Below the pieces are notes generated by a model. It was given only the letters and a program-made list of their open reading frames with translations, had not been told where the DNA came from and ran no database searches. Of a stretch of 7,991 bases of DNA, positions 1 to 5,279 are shown piece by piece. Made by a program: the position numbers and the translations under genes. How positions within the stretch are numbered: the first letter of the stretch is position 1; each line of letters opens with the position of its first letter. Origin of the DNA: Gammaproteobacteria bacterium (GTDB taxonomy: Bacteria > Pseudomonadota > Gammaproteobacteria > J113); contig RFJX01000105.1 in the NCBI GenBank assembly GCA_003694425.1, forward strand, positions 1-7,991, in the 5' to 3' direction.

Positions 1-1110
1 CAGCAGGAGTGTGGCGAGGGCGACCAGCAGCGCCGTCAGGACCGAGGCCAGCGGCGTATTGGCGCCGGCCGAGAAGTTGACCGCGGAGCGGCTGAAGCCA
101 CCCGCAACCGGAAAGGCCCCGCTGAAGGCCGCGCCGAGATTGGCCAGACCCAGCGCCACCAGTTCCCGGTTTCCCGAGACCTTCTGCCGGTGTTTGCTGG
201 CCAGTGAACGCGCTACCGAGATACTGCTGACGAAGGCGACCAGCGCGAGCAGCGCCGCGCCGGGCAGCAGCCTTCCCAGTAACTCCCGCTCGAGCGGAGG
301 CAGGCTCAGGGAGGGGAGGGCGGCAGGCAGAGACCCGACCAGGCGCACCCCGTAGCGCGGGCCGAGGTCGAGCATTCCGGAGCCCAGGATCGCCAGCAGC
401 ACCAGCAGCAGGGCGCCGGTCTTGGTCAAGGCGGTGACCATCGGCTCGGGAAGGGCGAGCCGGCGCAGCAGCCGGGCGAGCGGCGTGCGACTCAGCAACA
501 GCAGGGCGAGGGAGAGTCCGGAGACGGCGACCGTCGGCAGGTGTACGGATCCCAGTTTCGGCAGGAGGAGCGCGAGGGCATCCACCGCATTCCCGTGGAG
601 GTCTAGGGTGACCCCCAGCAGGGGGCCGAGCTGGCTGAGGGCGATGATGATGGCGGCGGCGGAGGTGAAGCCGGAGAGGACCGGATGGCTGAGGTAGCTG
701 ACGAGGGCGCCGAAGCGCAGCAATCCCGTGACCAGGAGGATGAGCCCCGTCAGCAGCGCCAGGCCGAGGGCCGCCGCCGCGTAACCGGGTGTTCCGGGCT
801 GGAAGCCGGGGGTGAGGATCGAGGCGGTCATCAGGCAGATGAGGGCGACCGGGCCGACGGCGAGATAGCGGCTGCTGCAGAACCAGGCATAGACCGCCAG
901 TGGCAGGATGGCGGCATAGAGGCCGCTCTGGGGCGGGAGACCGGCGAGCATGGCATAGGCCATTGCCTGCGGGATCAGCATCACCGCTACGACCAGGGCG
1001 GCGAGCAGGTCTCCGGGCAGCCACGCCCTGCGATAATCGGCAAGCCAGGACGGCACCAGAGTACGCCTCAGGCCACCCACTGCCCTGTCAAGGAGGGTCG
1101 CTGAATCCAT
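1..1110 (-). CDS. SulP-family anion transporter, N-terminal 370 residues (cut by window edge)
   Basis: The minus strand is open from an ATG at 1110 to the window edge. The product is very hydrophobic, with repeated membrane segments. It has the SulP signature near the start (LIPQAMAYAMLAGLPPQSG, residues about 45-63) and the second conserved block NRELVALGLANLGAAFSGAFP (about 314-334), followed by GGFSRSAVNFSAGA (337-350). Proteins of this family carry sulfate, bicarbonate or other anions across the inner membrane, usually as symporters or exchangers. A cytoplasmic STAS domain normally follows the membrane core and would lie left of the window. The substrate cannot be read from the sequence. 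There is no convincing Shine-Dalgarno before the ATG, but a -10-like box ends 7 nt upstream, so a leaderless start is possible. The gene is divergent from the Sel1-repeat gene. Confidence 0.95.
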   Translation of the reverse strand, partial: MDSATLLDRAVGGLRRTLVPSWLADYRRAWLPGDLLAALVVAVMLIPQAMAYAMLAGLPPQSGLYAAILPLAVYAWFCSSRYLAVGPVALICLMTASILTPGFQPGTPGYAAAALGLALLTGLILLVTGLLRFGALVSYLSHPVLSGFTSAAAIIIALSQLGPLLGVTLDLHGNAVDALALLLPKLGSVHLPTVAVSGLSLALLLLSRTPLARLLRRLALPEPMVTALTKTGALLLVLLAILGSGMLDLGPRYGVRLVGSLPAALPSLSLPPLERELLGRLLPGAALLALVAFVSSISVARSLASKHRQKVSGNRELVALGLANLGAAFSGAFPVAGGFSRSAVNFSAGANTPLASVLTALLVALATLLL

Positions 1111-1117
1111 CCCGGCA

Positions 1118-1146
1118 ATAATATTAGTAAATACTAATATATACAA
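1118..1146 (-). promoter_or_regulatory. Candidate promoter of the SulP gene
   Basis: On the minus strand TTGTAT (1146-1141) and TATTAT (1123-1118) are separated by exactly 17 nt. The -10 box matches the sigma-70 consensus at 5 of 6 positions and the -35 box at 3 of 6. The -10 box ends 7 nt before the ATG at 1110, which would place transcription start at or within a base or two of the start codon and give a leaderless or nearly leaderless mRNA. This is an inference from spacing and base match. The AT-rich stretch stands out sharply from the surrounding GC-rich sequence. Confidence 0.45.
1121..1140. promoter_or_regulatory. Perfect 9+2+9 palindrome, probable operator
   Basis: ATATTAGTA and its exact reverse complement TACTAATAT are separated by AA. 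The palindrome fills the spacer between the candidate -35 and -10 boxes of the SulP gene and covers half of the -10 box, a classic position for a repressor. AT-rich dyads of this size are typical of winged-helix dimers such as ArsR/SmtB-type regulators, but no regulator gene is in the window, so the binding protein is unknown. It lies 79 bp before the Sel1-repeat start codon and could also affect that gene. Confidence 0.6.
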
Positions 1147-1207
1147 CCACTTGATCATGCACCTCATCCCGTGCCACGGGTGGCCGGAACGGGGTATGCT
1201 GCTGCGC

Positions 1208-1212
1208 GGAGG
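1208..1212 (+). promoter_or_regulatory. Shine-Dalgarno GGAGG deciding the Sel1-protein start
   Basis: GGAGG lies 7 nt before the ATG at 1220. In-frame candidates upstream (TTG at 1151, ATG at 1157 and 1196) have no comparable site. They would also put a polar extension of 8 to 23 residues in front of the signal peptide. Confidence 0.75.
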
Positions 1213-1219
1213 TTGCCCG

Positions 1220-2275
1220 ATGCCGAGACCGAACTCCCTTCCCGCCTGCTGGTCGGGCCTGCGCCATCTGGCACTGGCCCTGTTTTTGCTGCCCCTGCTC
1301 CTGTCCCGGGCCGGCGCGGCGGATGTAACAGCCGATCCTGCAGTCCGCATCGAGCAGGACCGCGCGCAGCAGGGCGACGCGGGGGCCCAGTACCGTCTGG
1401 GTGTACGCATGGACCAGGGCCTGGGAATCGAACGCGACCCCGCCGCGGCGGCCCGCTGGTATCGCAAGGCGGCGGAGCAGGGCCATGCCCGGGCGGCGCA
1501 CAATCTGGGCAACCTCTACCTGGAGGGACGGGGGGTGGAGGCAGACCCGGTACAGGCCCGCCACTGGTACGCACTGGCGGCCGAATCCGGATATGCCCCG
1601 GCCATGAACAACCTCGGCTACCTCCTCGCCACCGGCAGGGGGGGCGAGGCCGATCCGGCAGCGGCCCGGCAACTGTACCGCCAGGCCGCCGGACTGGGTG
1701 AGGCCAGGGCCCAGCTGAACCTTGCCCTGATGCTGATGCGTGGAGATGGTGGACCCGCCGATCCGGAGGCGGCGGTGCAATGGCTGGCAAAGGCGGCGGC
1801 CCAGGGACTGCCGGCGGCCCAGCGCGAGCTAGGGCTGGCGCTGCGCGACGGGCGGGGGAGCGAGGTCAGCGCCGACGGTGCCTTCCTGTGGCTGTCGAAG
1901 GCGGCCATGCAGGGCGATGCCGAGGCGCAGTATGAACTGGGGCGCCTGCACGGCAAGGGGGACCTGGTCCCGCTCGACTATCAGCTCGCAGCCTTCTGGT
2001 ATCACCGCGCGGCCCTGCAGGGCCATGCCCGCGCTCAATATCTGCTGTGTCTCTCCCACGCCCTCGGCAGGGGAGTGGCGTCCGACGCGGCCCGTGCCTG
2101 GGCCTGGTGCACCCTGGCCCAGGAGGGTGGCGTAGCGGAGGCCGCCTCCACCCTGGCTGACATCGAACCGGCGCTGAACGGGCCCGACAAGGAACGCGCT
2201 CAGAAAATTCTCGCGTCGCTGCGCGAGTCAAGCGAGAAAGTGGGGATCAGTAAATCGGTAATCAGTAATCAGTGA
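1220..2275 (+). CDS. Secreted Sel1-repeat (TPR-like) protein, seven repeats
   Basis: The product has 351 residues. A signal peptide is clear: a short basic N-terminus, a leucine-rich core (about 17-29) and a likely cleavage after SRAGA near residue 33, so the protein is probably periplasmic. The rest is seven Sel1 repeats with perfect 36-residue spacing, starting at G52, G88, G124, G160, G196, G232 and G268, with a partial eighth at G304. Each follows the pattern G-x-A-x-A-Q-x-x-L-G ... G-x-G ... D-x-x-x-A-x-x-W-x-x-x-A-A. Sel1 repeats form alpha-alpha superhelices that bind proteins; no catalytic domain is visible, so a scaffold or peptidoglycan/envelope partner role is plausible but unproven. 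The last nine residues (I343-Q351) and the TGA stop are encoded by the heptamer array, so the tail is probably not original. The gene is divergent from the SulP gene and convergent with ssb. Confidence 0.92.
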   Translation: MPRPNSLPACWSGLRHLALALFLLPLLLSRAGAADVTADPAVRIEQDRAQQGDAGAQYRLGVRMDQGLGIERDPAAAARWYRKAAEQGHARAAHNLGNLYLEGRGVEADPVQARHWYALAAESGYAPAMNNLGYLLATGRGGEADPAAARQLYRQAAGLGEARAQLNLALMLMRGDGGPADPEAAVQWLAKAAAQGLPAAQRELGLALRDGRGSEVSADGAFLWLSKAAMQGDAEAQYELGRLHGKGDLVPLDYQLAAFWYHRAALQGHARAQYLLCLSHALGRGVASDAARAWAWCTLAQEGGVAEAASTLADIEPALNGPDKERAQKILASLRESSEKVGISKSVISNQ

Positions 2276-2330
2276 TCAGTAATCAGTGATCAGTAATCAG
2301 TGATCAGTAATCAGTGATCAGTGATCAGTA
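2246..2330 (+). repeat. Heptamer array A: 12 units of ATCAGTR (CAGTRAT)
   Basis: Twelve 7-bp units run in tandem: ATCAGTA, one extra A, the variant ATCGGTA, then ten exact units that mostly alternate ATCAGTA and ATCAGTG. Written in the phase CAGTNNT they are CAGTAAT and CAGTGAT. The array begins inside the Sel1-protein gene and provides its stop codon (2273-2275). Junctions of a G-ended unit with the next unit create TGATCA, so the array carries several GATC sites. Confidence 0.97.
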
Positions 2331-2366
2331 GCTTGACAGTCCGAAGAGGGCAATTACGCTCTTGTC
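2331..2366. other. Non-repetitive 36-bp core between arrays A and B
   Basis: This core separates the plus-oriented array A from the minus-oriented array B. It contains a small stem, AAGAG (2344-2348) with CTCTT (2359-2363), around a 10-nt loop. It ends in TTGTC, so that TTGTC-T-GACAA forms an 11-bp palindrome at the junction with array B. The core at the second locus (5089-5121) ends in the same TTGTC. The stem alone is too weak for a confident terminator, though the whole locus lies between convergent genes. Confidence 0.5.
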
Positions 2367-2436
2367 TGACAACTGACAACTGACAACTGACAACTGACAA
2401 CTGACAACTGACAACTGACAACTGACAACTGACAAC
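2367..2436 (-). repeat. Heptamer array B: 10 perfect units of TGACAAC (CAGTTGT on minus)
   Basis: Ten identical copies of TGACAAC occupy 70 bp. On the minus strand the unit reads CAGTTGT, the same CAGTNNT family as array A but in the opposite orientation. The last base of the array (2436) is also the last base of the ssb stop codon. Arrays A and B could fold on each other as an imperfect hairpin in which five of seven bases per unit pair. Confidence 0.97.
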
Positions 2437-2888
2437 TAGAACGGTATATCGTCGTCCGGCTCGTCATACCCGCCACCGGCCGGGGCGCCCGACGACGCGG
2501 GGCTGGACTCCTGCTGCGACGGTGGCGCGTAATCGCTTCCGCCGCTGGAGCGGCCGCCGAGCATCTGCATGTCGCTGGCGACGATCTCGGTGGTGTAGCG
2601 CTCCTGTCCGTCCTGTCCGGTCCACTTGCGGGTCTGCAGCCGCCCTTCGACATAGATCTGGGAGCCCTTCCGGAGGTACTGCTGGACGATCTCGGCCAGC
2701 CGGCCGAAGAAGACCACCCGGTGCCATTCGGTCCGTTCCTGGGTCTCGCCGCTGTTCTTGTCTTTCCATGAATCGGTGGTGGCGATGCGCACGTTGGCGA
2801 TGGGATTGCCGTTGGCGGCGTAGCGCACCTCCGGATCGGCCCCCAGATTGCCGATCAGCATCACCTTGTTCAGTCCCCTGCTGGCCAT
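2436..2888 (-). CDS. ssb: Single-stranded DNA-binding protein SSB
   Basis: The product has 150 residues. An N-terminal OB fold (about 1-110) opens with [20 protein letters not shown] and keeps the aromatic residues used to stack on DNA bases: W41, W55, W89 and F61, one position on from the E. coli numbering as I recall it. A flexible linker rich in G, S, P and Q (111-140) leads to the acidic tip DDDIPF, which docks SSB partners in replication, recombination and repair. SSB acts as a tetramer coating single-stranded DNA. The start at 2888 is supported by AGGAG (2899-2895) with a 6-nt spacer. The gene is 99 bp downstream of the MFS transporter on the same strand, so read-through is possible, but I could not settle on a promoter in that gap. 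Its stop codon TAG abuts heptamer array B, which may act as its 3' end. Confidence 0.98.
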   Translation of the reverse strand: MASRGLNKVMLIGNLGADPEVRYAANGNPIANVRIATTDSWKDKNSGETQERTEWHRVVFFGRLAEIVQQYLRKGSQIYVEGRLQTRKWTGQDGQERYTTEIVASDMQMLGGRSSGGSDYAPPSQQESSPASSGAPAGGGYDEPDDDIPF

Positions 2889-2987
2889 CTCTCTCTCCTG
2901 CTGCAGTGTTGCCTTGTCCTCAGCCCGGAGATGATATACGGCTGAAAGGGAAATTACGACCGACGCGTGGCATCGGACCCAGGCCGA

Positions 2988-4223
2988 TCAGCCGCCCGGC
3001 GAGGTGGGCGCCGGTTCACCCTCCTTCCGCGCCGGCGCCGGCATCCCGAGGGACAGGAAGATCCAGCTGGTCGCCAGCACCGCGGTGCCGATCAGGGTGG
3101 CATGCTCGCCCAGGGCGCCGTGCAGCCAGCCCCCCAGGGCCCCGCCGAGGAAGCTGCCGAGGAACTGGGCGGTCGAGTAGGCACCCATCGCGGCACCCCG
3201 GCTGTGGCCGGGGGCCAGCCGGCTGACCAGCGAGGGGAGGCAGGACTCGAGGAAGTTGATGGCGGTGAAGAAGGCCAGCATCAGCAGGCCGAGGCCCAGG
3301 GCGCCGCCGTGAAACAGCCCCATCCCCAGCAGGCTCGCCGCCAGCAGGGCCACCGAGGCGGTAAAGAAGGGGCCGAGCAGGCCGCGCCGCTCGGCAATCA
3401 TCACCGCCGGCGCCATCAGCACGACCGAGCCCAGCATCACCGGCAGATAGAGCTTCCAGTGATCGGCCGGGGCGAGGCCGGCCTGGTCCCGCAGCAGCAG
3501 CGGAATGACCACGAAGCAGGCGGTGAGGATGAGGTGGAGCAGGGCGATCCCGAGGTCCAGGCGCAACAGCACGGGGTTGCGCAGGACCTGGCCGAGGTGG
3601 GCGGCGTCCGCTTCCTCGCCGGCTACCTGCCTGGTGGGCGTAGGGACCCAGAGCAGCAGGATCGCGATGGCCGCCAGCGCCATCCCCGCCGCGAGCCAGA
3701 ACAGGCCCGGCACGCCGATATGGGCGTTGAGCACCGGGCCGAGCAGGAAGGCGCAGAGGAAGGCGAAACCGATCGAGACTCCGATGATGGCCATGGCCTT
3801 GGTCCGGTGCTGCTCACTGGTGAGATCGGCGGCCATCGCCATCACCGCGGCGGCGATCGCGCCGGCGCCCTGGAGGGCGCGGCCGATGATGATCACCGTC
3901 ACCGAGTTGGCCACTGCCGCCAGCACGCTGCCTCCGCCGAACAGCAGCAGTCCGCCGACGATCACCGGCTTGCGCCCGATGCGATCGGAGAGGAGTCCGA
4001 ACGGGATCTGGAGCAGGGCCTGGGTCAGGCCATAGGCACCGAGGGCGAGCCCCACCTTGAGCGGGGTGCTGTCGGGCAGGTGCTCCGCATAGAGGGCGAA
4101 TACCGGCAGGATCATGAACAGCCCGAGCATGCGCATGAAATAGATGGAGGCGAGCGAGGTGGCCGCCTGCAGCTCGCGGCGGCTCATCCGCTCTGCGGCG
4201 GGGCGCGGAGTGCGTTCGGCCAT
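2988..4223 (-). CDS. MFS transporter, YajR-like, without the C-terminal YAM domain
   Basis: The product has 411 residues with about twelve hydrophobic segments. The segment after the second helix has the MFS motif A (GLLSDRIGRKP, 76-86). RALQGAGAIAAAVMAM (115-130) matches the motif-B region, and GVSIGFAF...LLGP (148-163) the motif-C region, typical of drug/proton antiporters. The first 170 residues resemble E. coli YajR strongly, including RMLG, YGLTQALLQIPFGLLSDRIGRKP and LQGAGAIAAAVMA. YajR itself is longer (about 454 residues) and ends in a cytoplasmic ferredoxin-like YAM domain; here the protein ends soon after the last helix in a charged, proline-rich tail. It is probably an inner-membrane exporter driven by proton uptake, with unknown substrate. 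The start codon overlaps the stop of the AIM24-like gene (TGATG), suggesting translational coupling. An MFS gene between uvrA and ssb is conserved in pseudomonads. Confidence 0.93.
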   Translation of the reverse strand: MAERTPRPAAERMSRRELQAATSLASIYFMRMLGLFMILPVFALYAEHLPDSTPLKVGLALGAYGLTQALLQIPFGLLSDRIGRKPVIVGGLLLFGGGSVLAAVANSVTVIIIGRALQGAGAIAAAVMAMAADLTSEQHRTKAMAIIGVSIGFAFLCAFLLGPVLNAHIGVPGLFWLAAGMALAAIAILLLWVPTPTRQVAGEEADAAHLGQVLRNPVLLRLDLGIALLHLILTACFVVIPLLLRDQAGLAPADHWKLYLPVMLGSVVLMAPAVMIAERRGLLGPFFTASVALLAASLLGMGLFHGGALGLGLLMLAFFTAINFLESCLPSLVSRLAPGHSRGAAMGAYSTAQFLGSFLGGALGGWLHGALGEHATLIGTAVLATSWIFLSLGMPAPARKEGEPAPTSPGG

Positions 4224-5011
4224 CAGTCGCCGTCCAGCAGGCGGCCGATACCCCCGAGTACCGACCCCTCACCGCTCTGCCTGCCGCCCGCCGAGGGGGC
4301 GTTCTGGAGGATGCGGTCGGCCATGCGCGAGAAGGGCAGGCTCTGCAGCCAGACGGTGCCGTGGCCCGAGAGCGTGGCCAGGAAGAGCCCCTCGCCGCCG
4401 AAGACCATCGACTTGAGGCCCCCTGCCCGCTCGATGTCATACTCGATACCATCGGTGAAGGCGACCAGACAGCCGGTGTCCACCCGCAGGGTCTCCCCCT
4501 TCAGCTCCTTGCAGACCACGGTTCCCCCCGCCTGGATGAAGGCCATGCCGTCCCCTTCCAGGCGCTGGAGGATGAACCCCTCGCCCCCGAACAGGCCGAC
4601 GCCCAGCTTGCGACTGAAGGTGATGGAGATGGAGGTGCCAAGGGCGGCGCAGAGGAAGGCGTCCTTCTGGCAGGTGACCGCCTCCCCGTGACGGGACAGG
4701 TCCAGCGGAACGATGTTGCCCGGATAGGGGGCGGCGAAGGCCACCCTGCGCTTGCCCTGGCCCTGATTGGTGAAATGGGTGGTGAAGATGGACTCGCCGG
4801 TGAGCATGCGTTTGCCGACCCCCCAGAGGTTGTCCAGCAGGCCGGCGTCGGCCTTCGAGCCGTCACCCATGCGGGCCTCGAAGCCGATCCCCTCCTCCAT
4901 GTAGCTCATCGCCCCCGCCTCCGCGATCACGGTCTCGCCGGGGTCGAGTTCCACCTCGACCAGCTGCATCTCGTGACCGATGATCTGGTAGTCCACTTCG
5001 TGACAGCGCAT
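4223..5011 (-). CDS. AIM24 / TIGR00266-family protein
   Basis: The product has 262 residues without signal peptide or membrane segment. It starts [20 protein letters not shown] and has the family's hallmark features: [15 protein letters not shown] (24-38), a repeated beta-rich core with [14 protein letters not shown] (142-155) and [20 protein letters not shown] (205-224), then [10 protein letters not shown] (225-234). The C-terminus (about 240-258) is glycine-rich. The family is widespread in bacteria and archaea and related to yeast mitochondrial Aim24, which affects inner-membrane organisation; the bacterial biochemical role is not established. The start at 5011 is chosen because GGGAG (5023-5019) lies 7 nt upstream. 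An in-frame ATG at 5050 falls inside the probable -10 element and is rejected. The gene overlaps the MFS gene by 1 nt and is divergent from uvrA. Confidence 0.93.
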   Translation of the reverse strand: MRCHEVDYQIIGHEMQLVEVELDPGETVIAEAGAMSYMEEGIGFEARMGDGSKADAGLLDNLWGVGKRMLTGESIFTTHFTNQGQGKRRVAFAAPYPGNIVPLDLSRHGEAVTCQKDAFLCAALGTSISITFSRKLGVGLFGGEGFILQRLEGDGMAFIQAGGTVVCKELKGETLRVDTGCLVAFTDGIEYDIERAGGLKSMVFGGEGLFLATLSGHGTVWLQSLPFSRMADRILQNAPSAGGRQSGEGSVLGGIGRLLDGD

Positions 5012-5040
5012 GGCGTTTCTCCCTGTTCTAGGCCGGCGCA

Positions 5041-5049
5041 ATTGTAGCA
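5041..5049 (-). promoter_or_regulatory. Extended -10 promoter element of the AIM24-MFS unit
   Basis: The minus strand reads TGC-TACAAT, an extended -10 (TGN) element with a 5-of-6 match to TATAAT. Transcription would start near 5034, about 22 nt before the start codon at 5011, leaving room for the GGGAG ribosome site at 5023-5019. No good -35 box is present at 16-18 nt, which fits an extended -10 promoter. The -35 region lies inside the degenerate heptamers at 5054-5088. Confidence 0.55.
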
Positions 5050-5053
5050 TTTG

Positions 5054-5088
5054 CAGTGATCAGTACTCGGTGTTCAGTTTTCGGTCCC
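5054..5088 (+). repeat. Degenerate heptamer array: five CRGTNNT-like units
   Basis: Read in 7-base steps the sequence is CAGTGAT, CAGTACT, CGGTGTT, CAGTTTT, CGGTCCC. Every unit keeps C-R-G-T in phase, and four of five end in T. The first unit is identical to a unit of array A. It has the same orientation relative to the next array as array A has to array B, so this looks like a decayed version of the left arm. It lies immediately upstream of the AIM24 extended -10 element. Confidence 0.75.
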
Positions 5089-5121
5089 GCAACATACGGG
5101 GAGGCTGCTCACAGATTTGTC
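5089..5121. other. Non-repetitive 33-bp core at the second heptamer locus
   Basis: This is the counterpart of the core at 2331-2366: similar length, starting with GC and ending in TTGTC directly before TGACAAC units. The interior is otherwise not obviously similar to the first core. No strong hairpin is seen. Confidence 0.45.
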
Positions 5122-5177
5122 TGACAACTGACAACTGACAACTGACAACTGAGAACTGAGAACTGAGAACTGAGAAC
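5122..5177 (-). repeat. Heptamer array C: 4 x TGACAAC then 4 x TGAGAAC
   Basis: Eight perfect units in two homogeneous blocks: TGACAAC at 5122-5149 and TGAGAAC at 5150-5177. On the minus strand they read CAGTTGT and CAGTTCT, both CAGTNNT. The TTGTC-TGACAAC junction on the left is identical to that of array B. The array lies in the gap between the divergent AIM24 gene and uvrA, about 100 bp before the uvrA start. Confidence 0.97.
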
Positions 5178-5186
5178 TGTACCCCC

Positions 5187-5216
5187 TTCACCCGCCCCGC
5201 CCCCTCCTGTTATGGT
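5187..5216 (+). promoter_or_regulatory. Possible uvrA promoter
   Basis: TTCACC (5187-5192) and TATGGT (5211-5216) are separated by 18 nt; each matches the sigma-70 consensus at 4 of 6 positions. It is the best pair I see between array C and uvrA. No clear LexA operator (CTGT-N8-ACAG) accompanies it. Confidence 0.3.
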
Positions 5217-5226
5217 TATCCATTGG

Positions 5227-5242
5227 CCCGCCGGACGGCGGG
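5227..5242 (+). promoter_or_regulatory. GC-rich hairpin in the uvrA leader
   Basis: CCCGCC and GGCGGG form a perfect 6-bp stem around GGAC (7 bp if the next C-G pair closes). It sits 37 nt before the uvrA ATG and downstream of the candidate promoter, so it would be in the mRNA leader. There is no T-run after it, so it is not a typical terminator; it may protect or structure the leader. Confidence 0.4.
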
Positions 5243-5279
5243 TGAACCGAACGGCAGCCGGCGCGGTCATTATCAGTCC

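Noticed and set aside
1151..1219. Earlier start (TTG at 1151, ATG at 1157 or 1196) for the Sel1 protein
   Set aside because: No ribosome site, and it would place a polar extension before the signal peptide; GGAGG 7 nt before 1220 is decisive.
2246..2436. CRISPR-like array
   Set aside because: Units are only 7 bp, directly abutting, with no unique spacers and no cas genes; this is tandem heptamer repeat.
2354..2436. Peptide repeat CQLSVVS read through array B (and similarly array C)
   Set aside because: It is the translation of 7-bp repeats in a frame without ribosome site or gene context; such peptides are annotation artefacts.
2969..2993. Terminator hairpin at the end of the MFS gene (ATCGG / CCGAT)
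   Set aside because: Only a 5-bp stem overlapping the stop codon and no T-run; not enough to call a terminator.
2967..4691. 574-codon open frame on the plus strand across the MFS and AIM24 genes
   Set aside because: The translation is rich in Q, E, H, G and R, as expected for antisense of hydrophobic membrane coding; the minus strand encodes clear families.
5012..5050. Start of the AIM24-like protein at the ATG at 5050
   Set aside because: That ATG overlaps the extended -10 element and adds 13 residues not typical of the family; the ATG at 5011 has a good ribosome site.
5208..5223. LexA box at CTGT-TATGGTTA-TCCA before uvrA
   Set aside because: Only the left half-site fits; the right half lacks ACAG.
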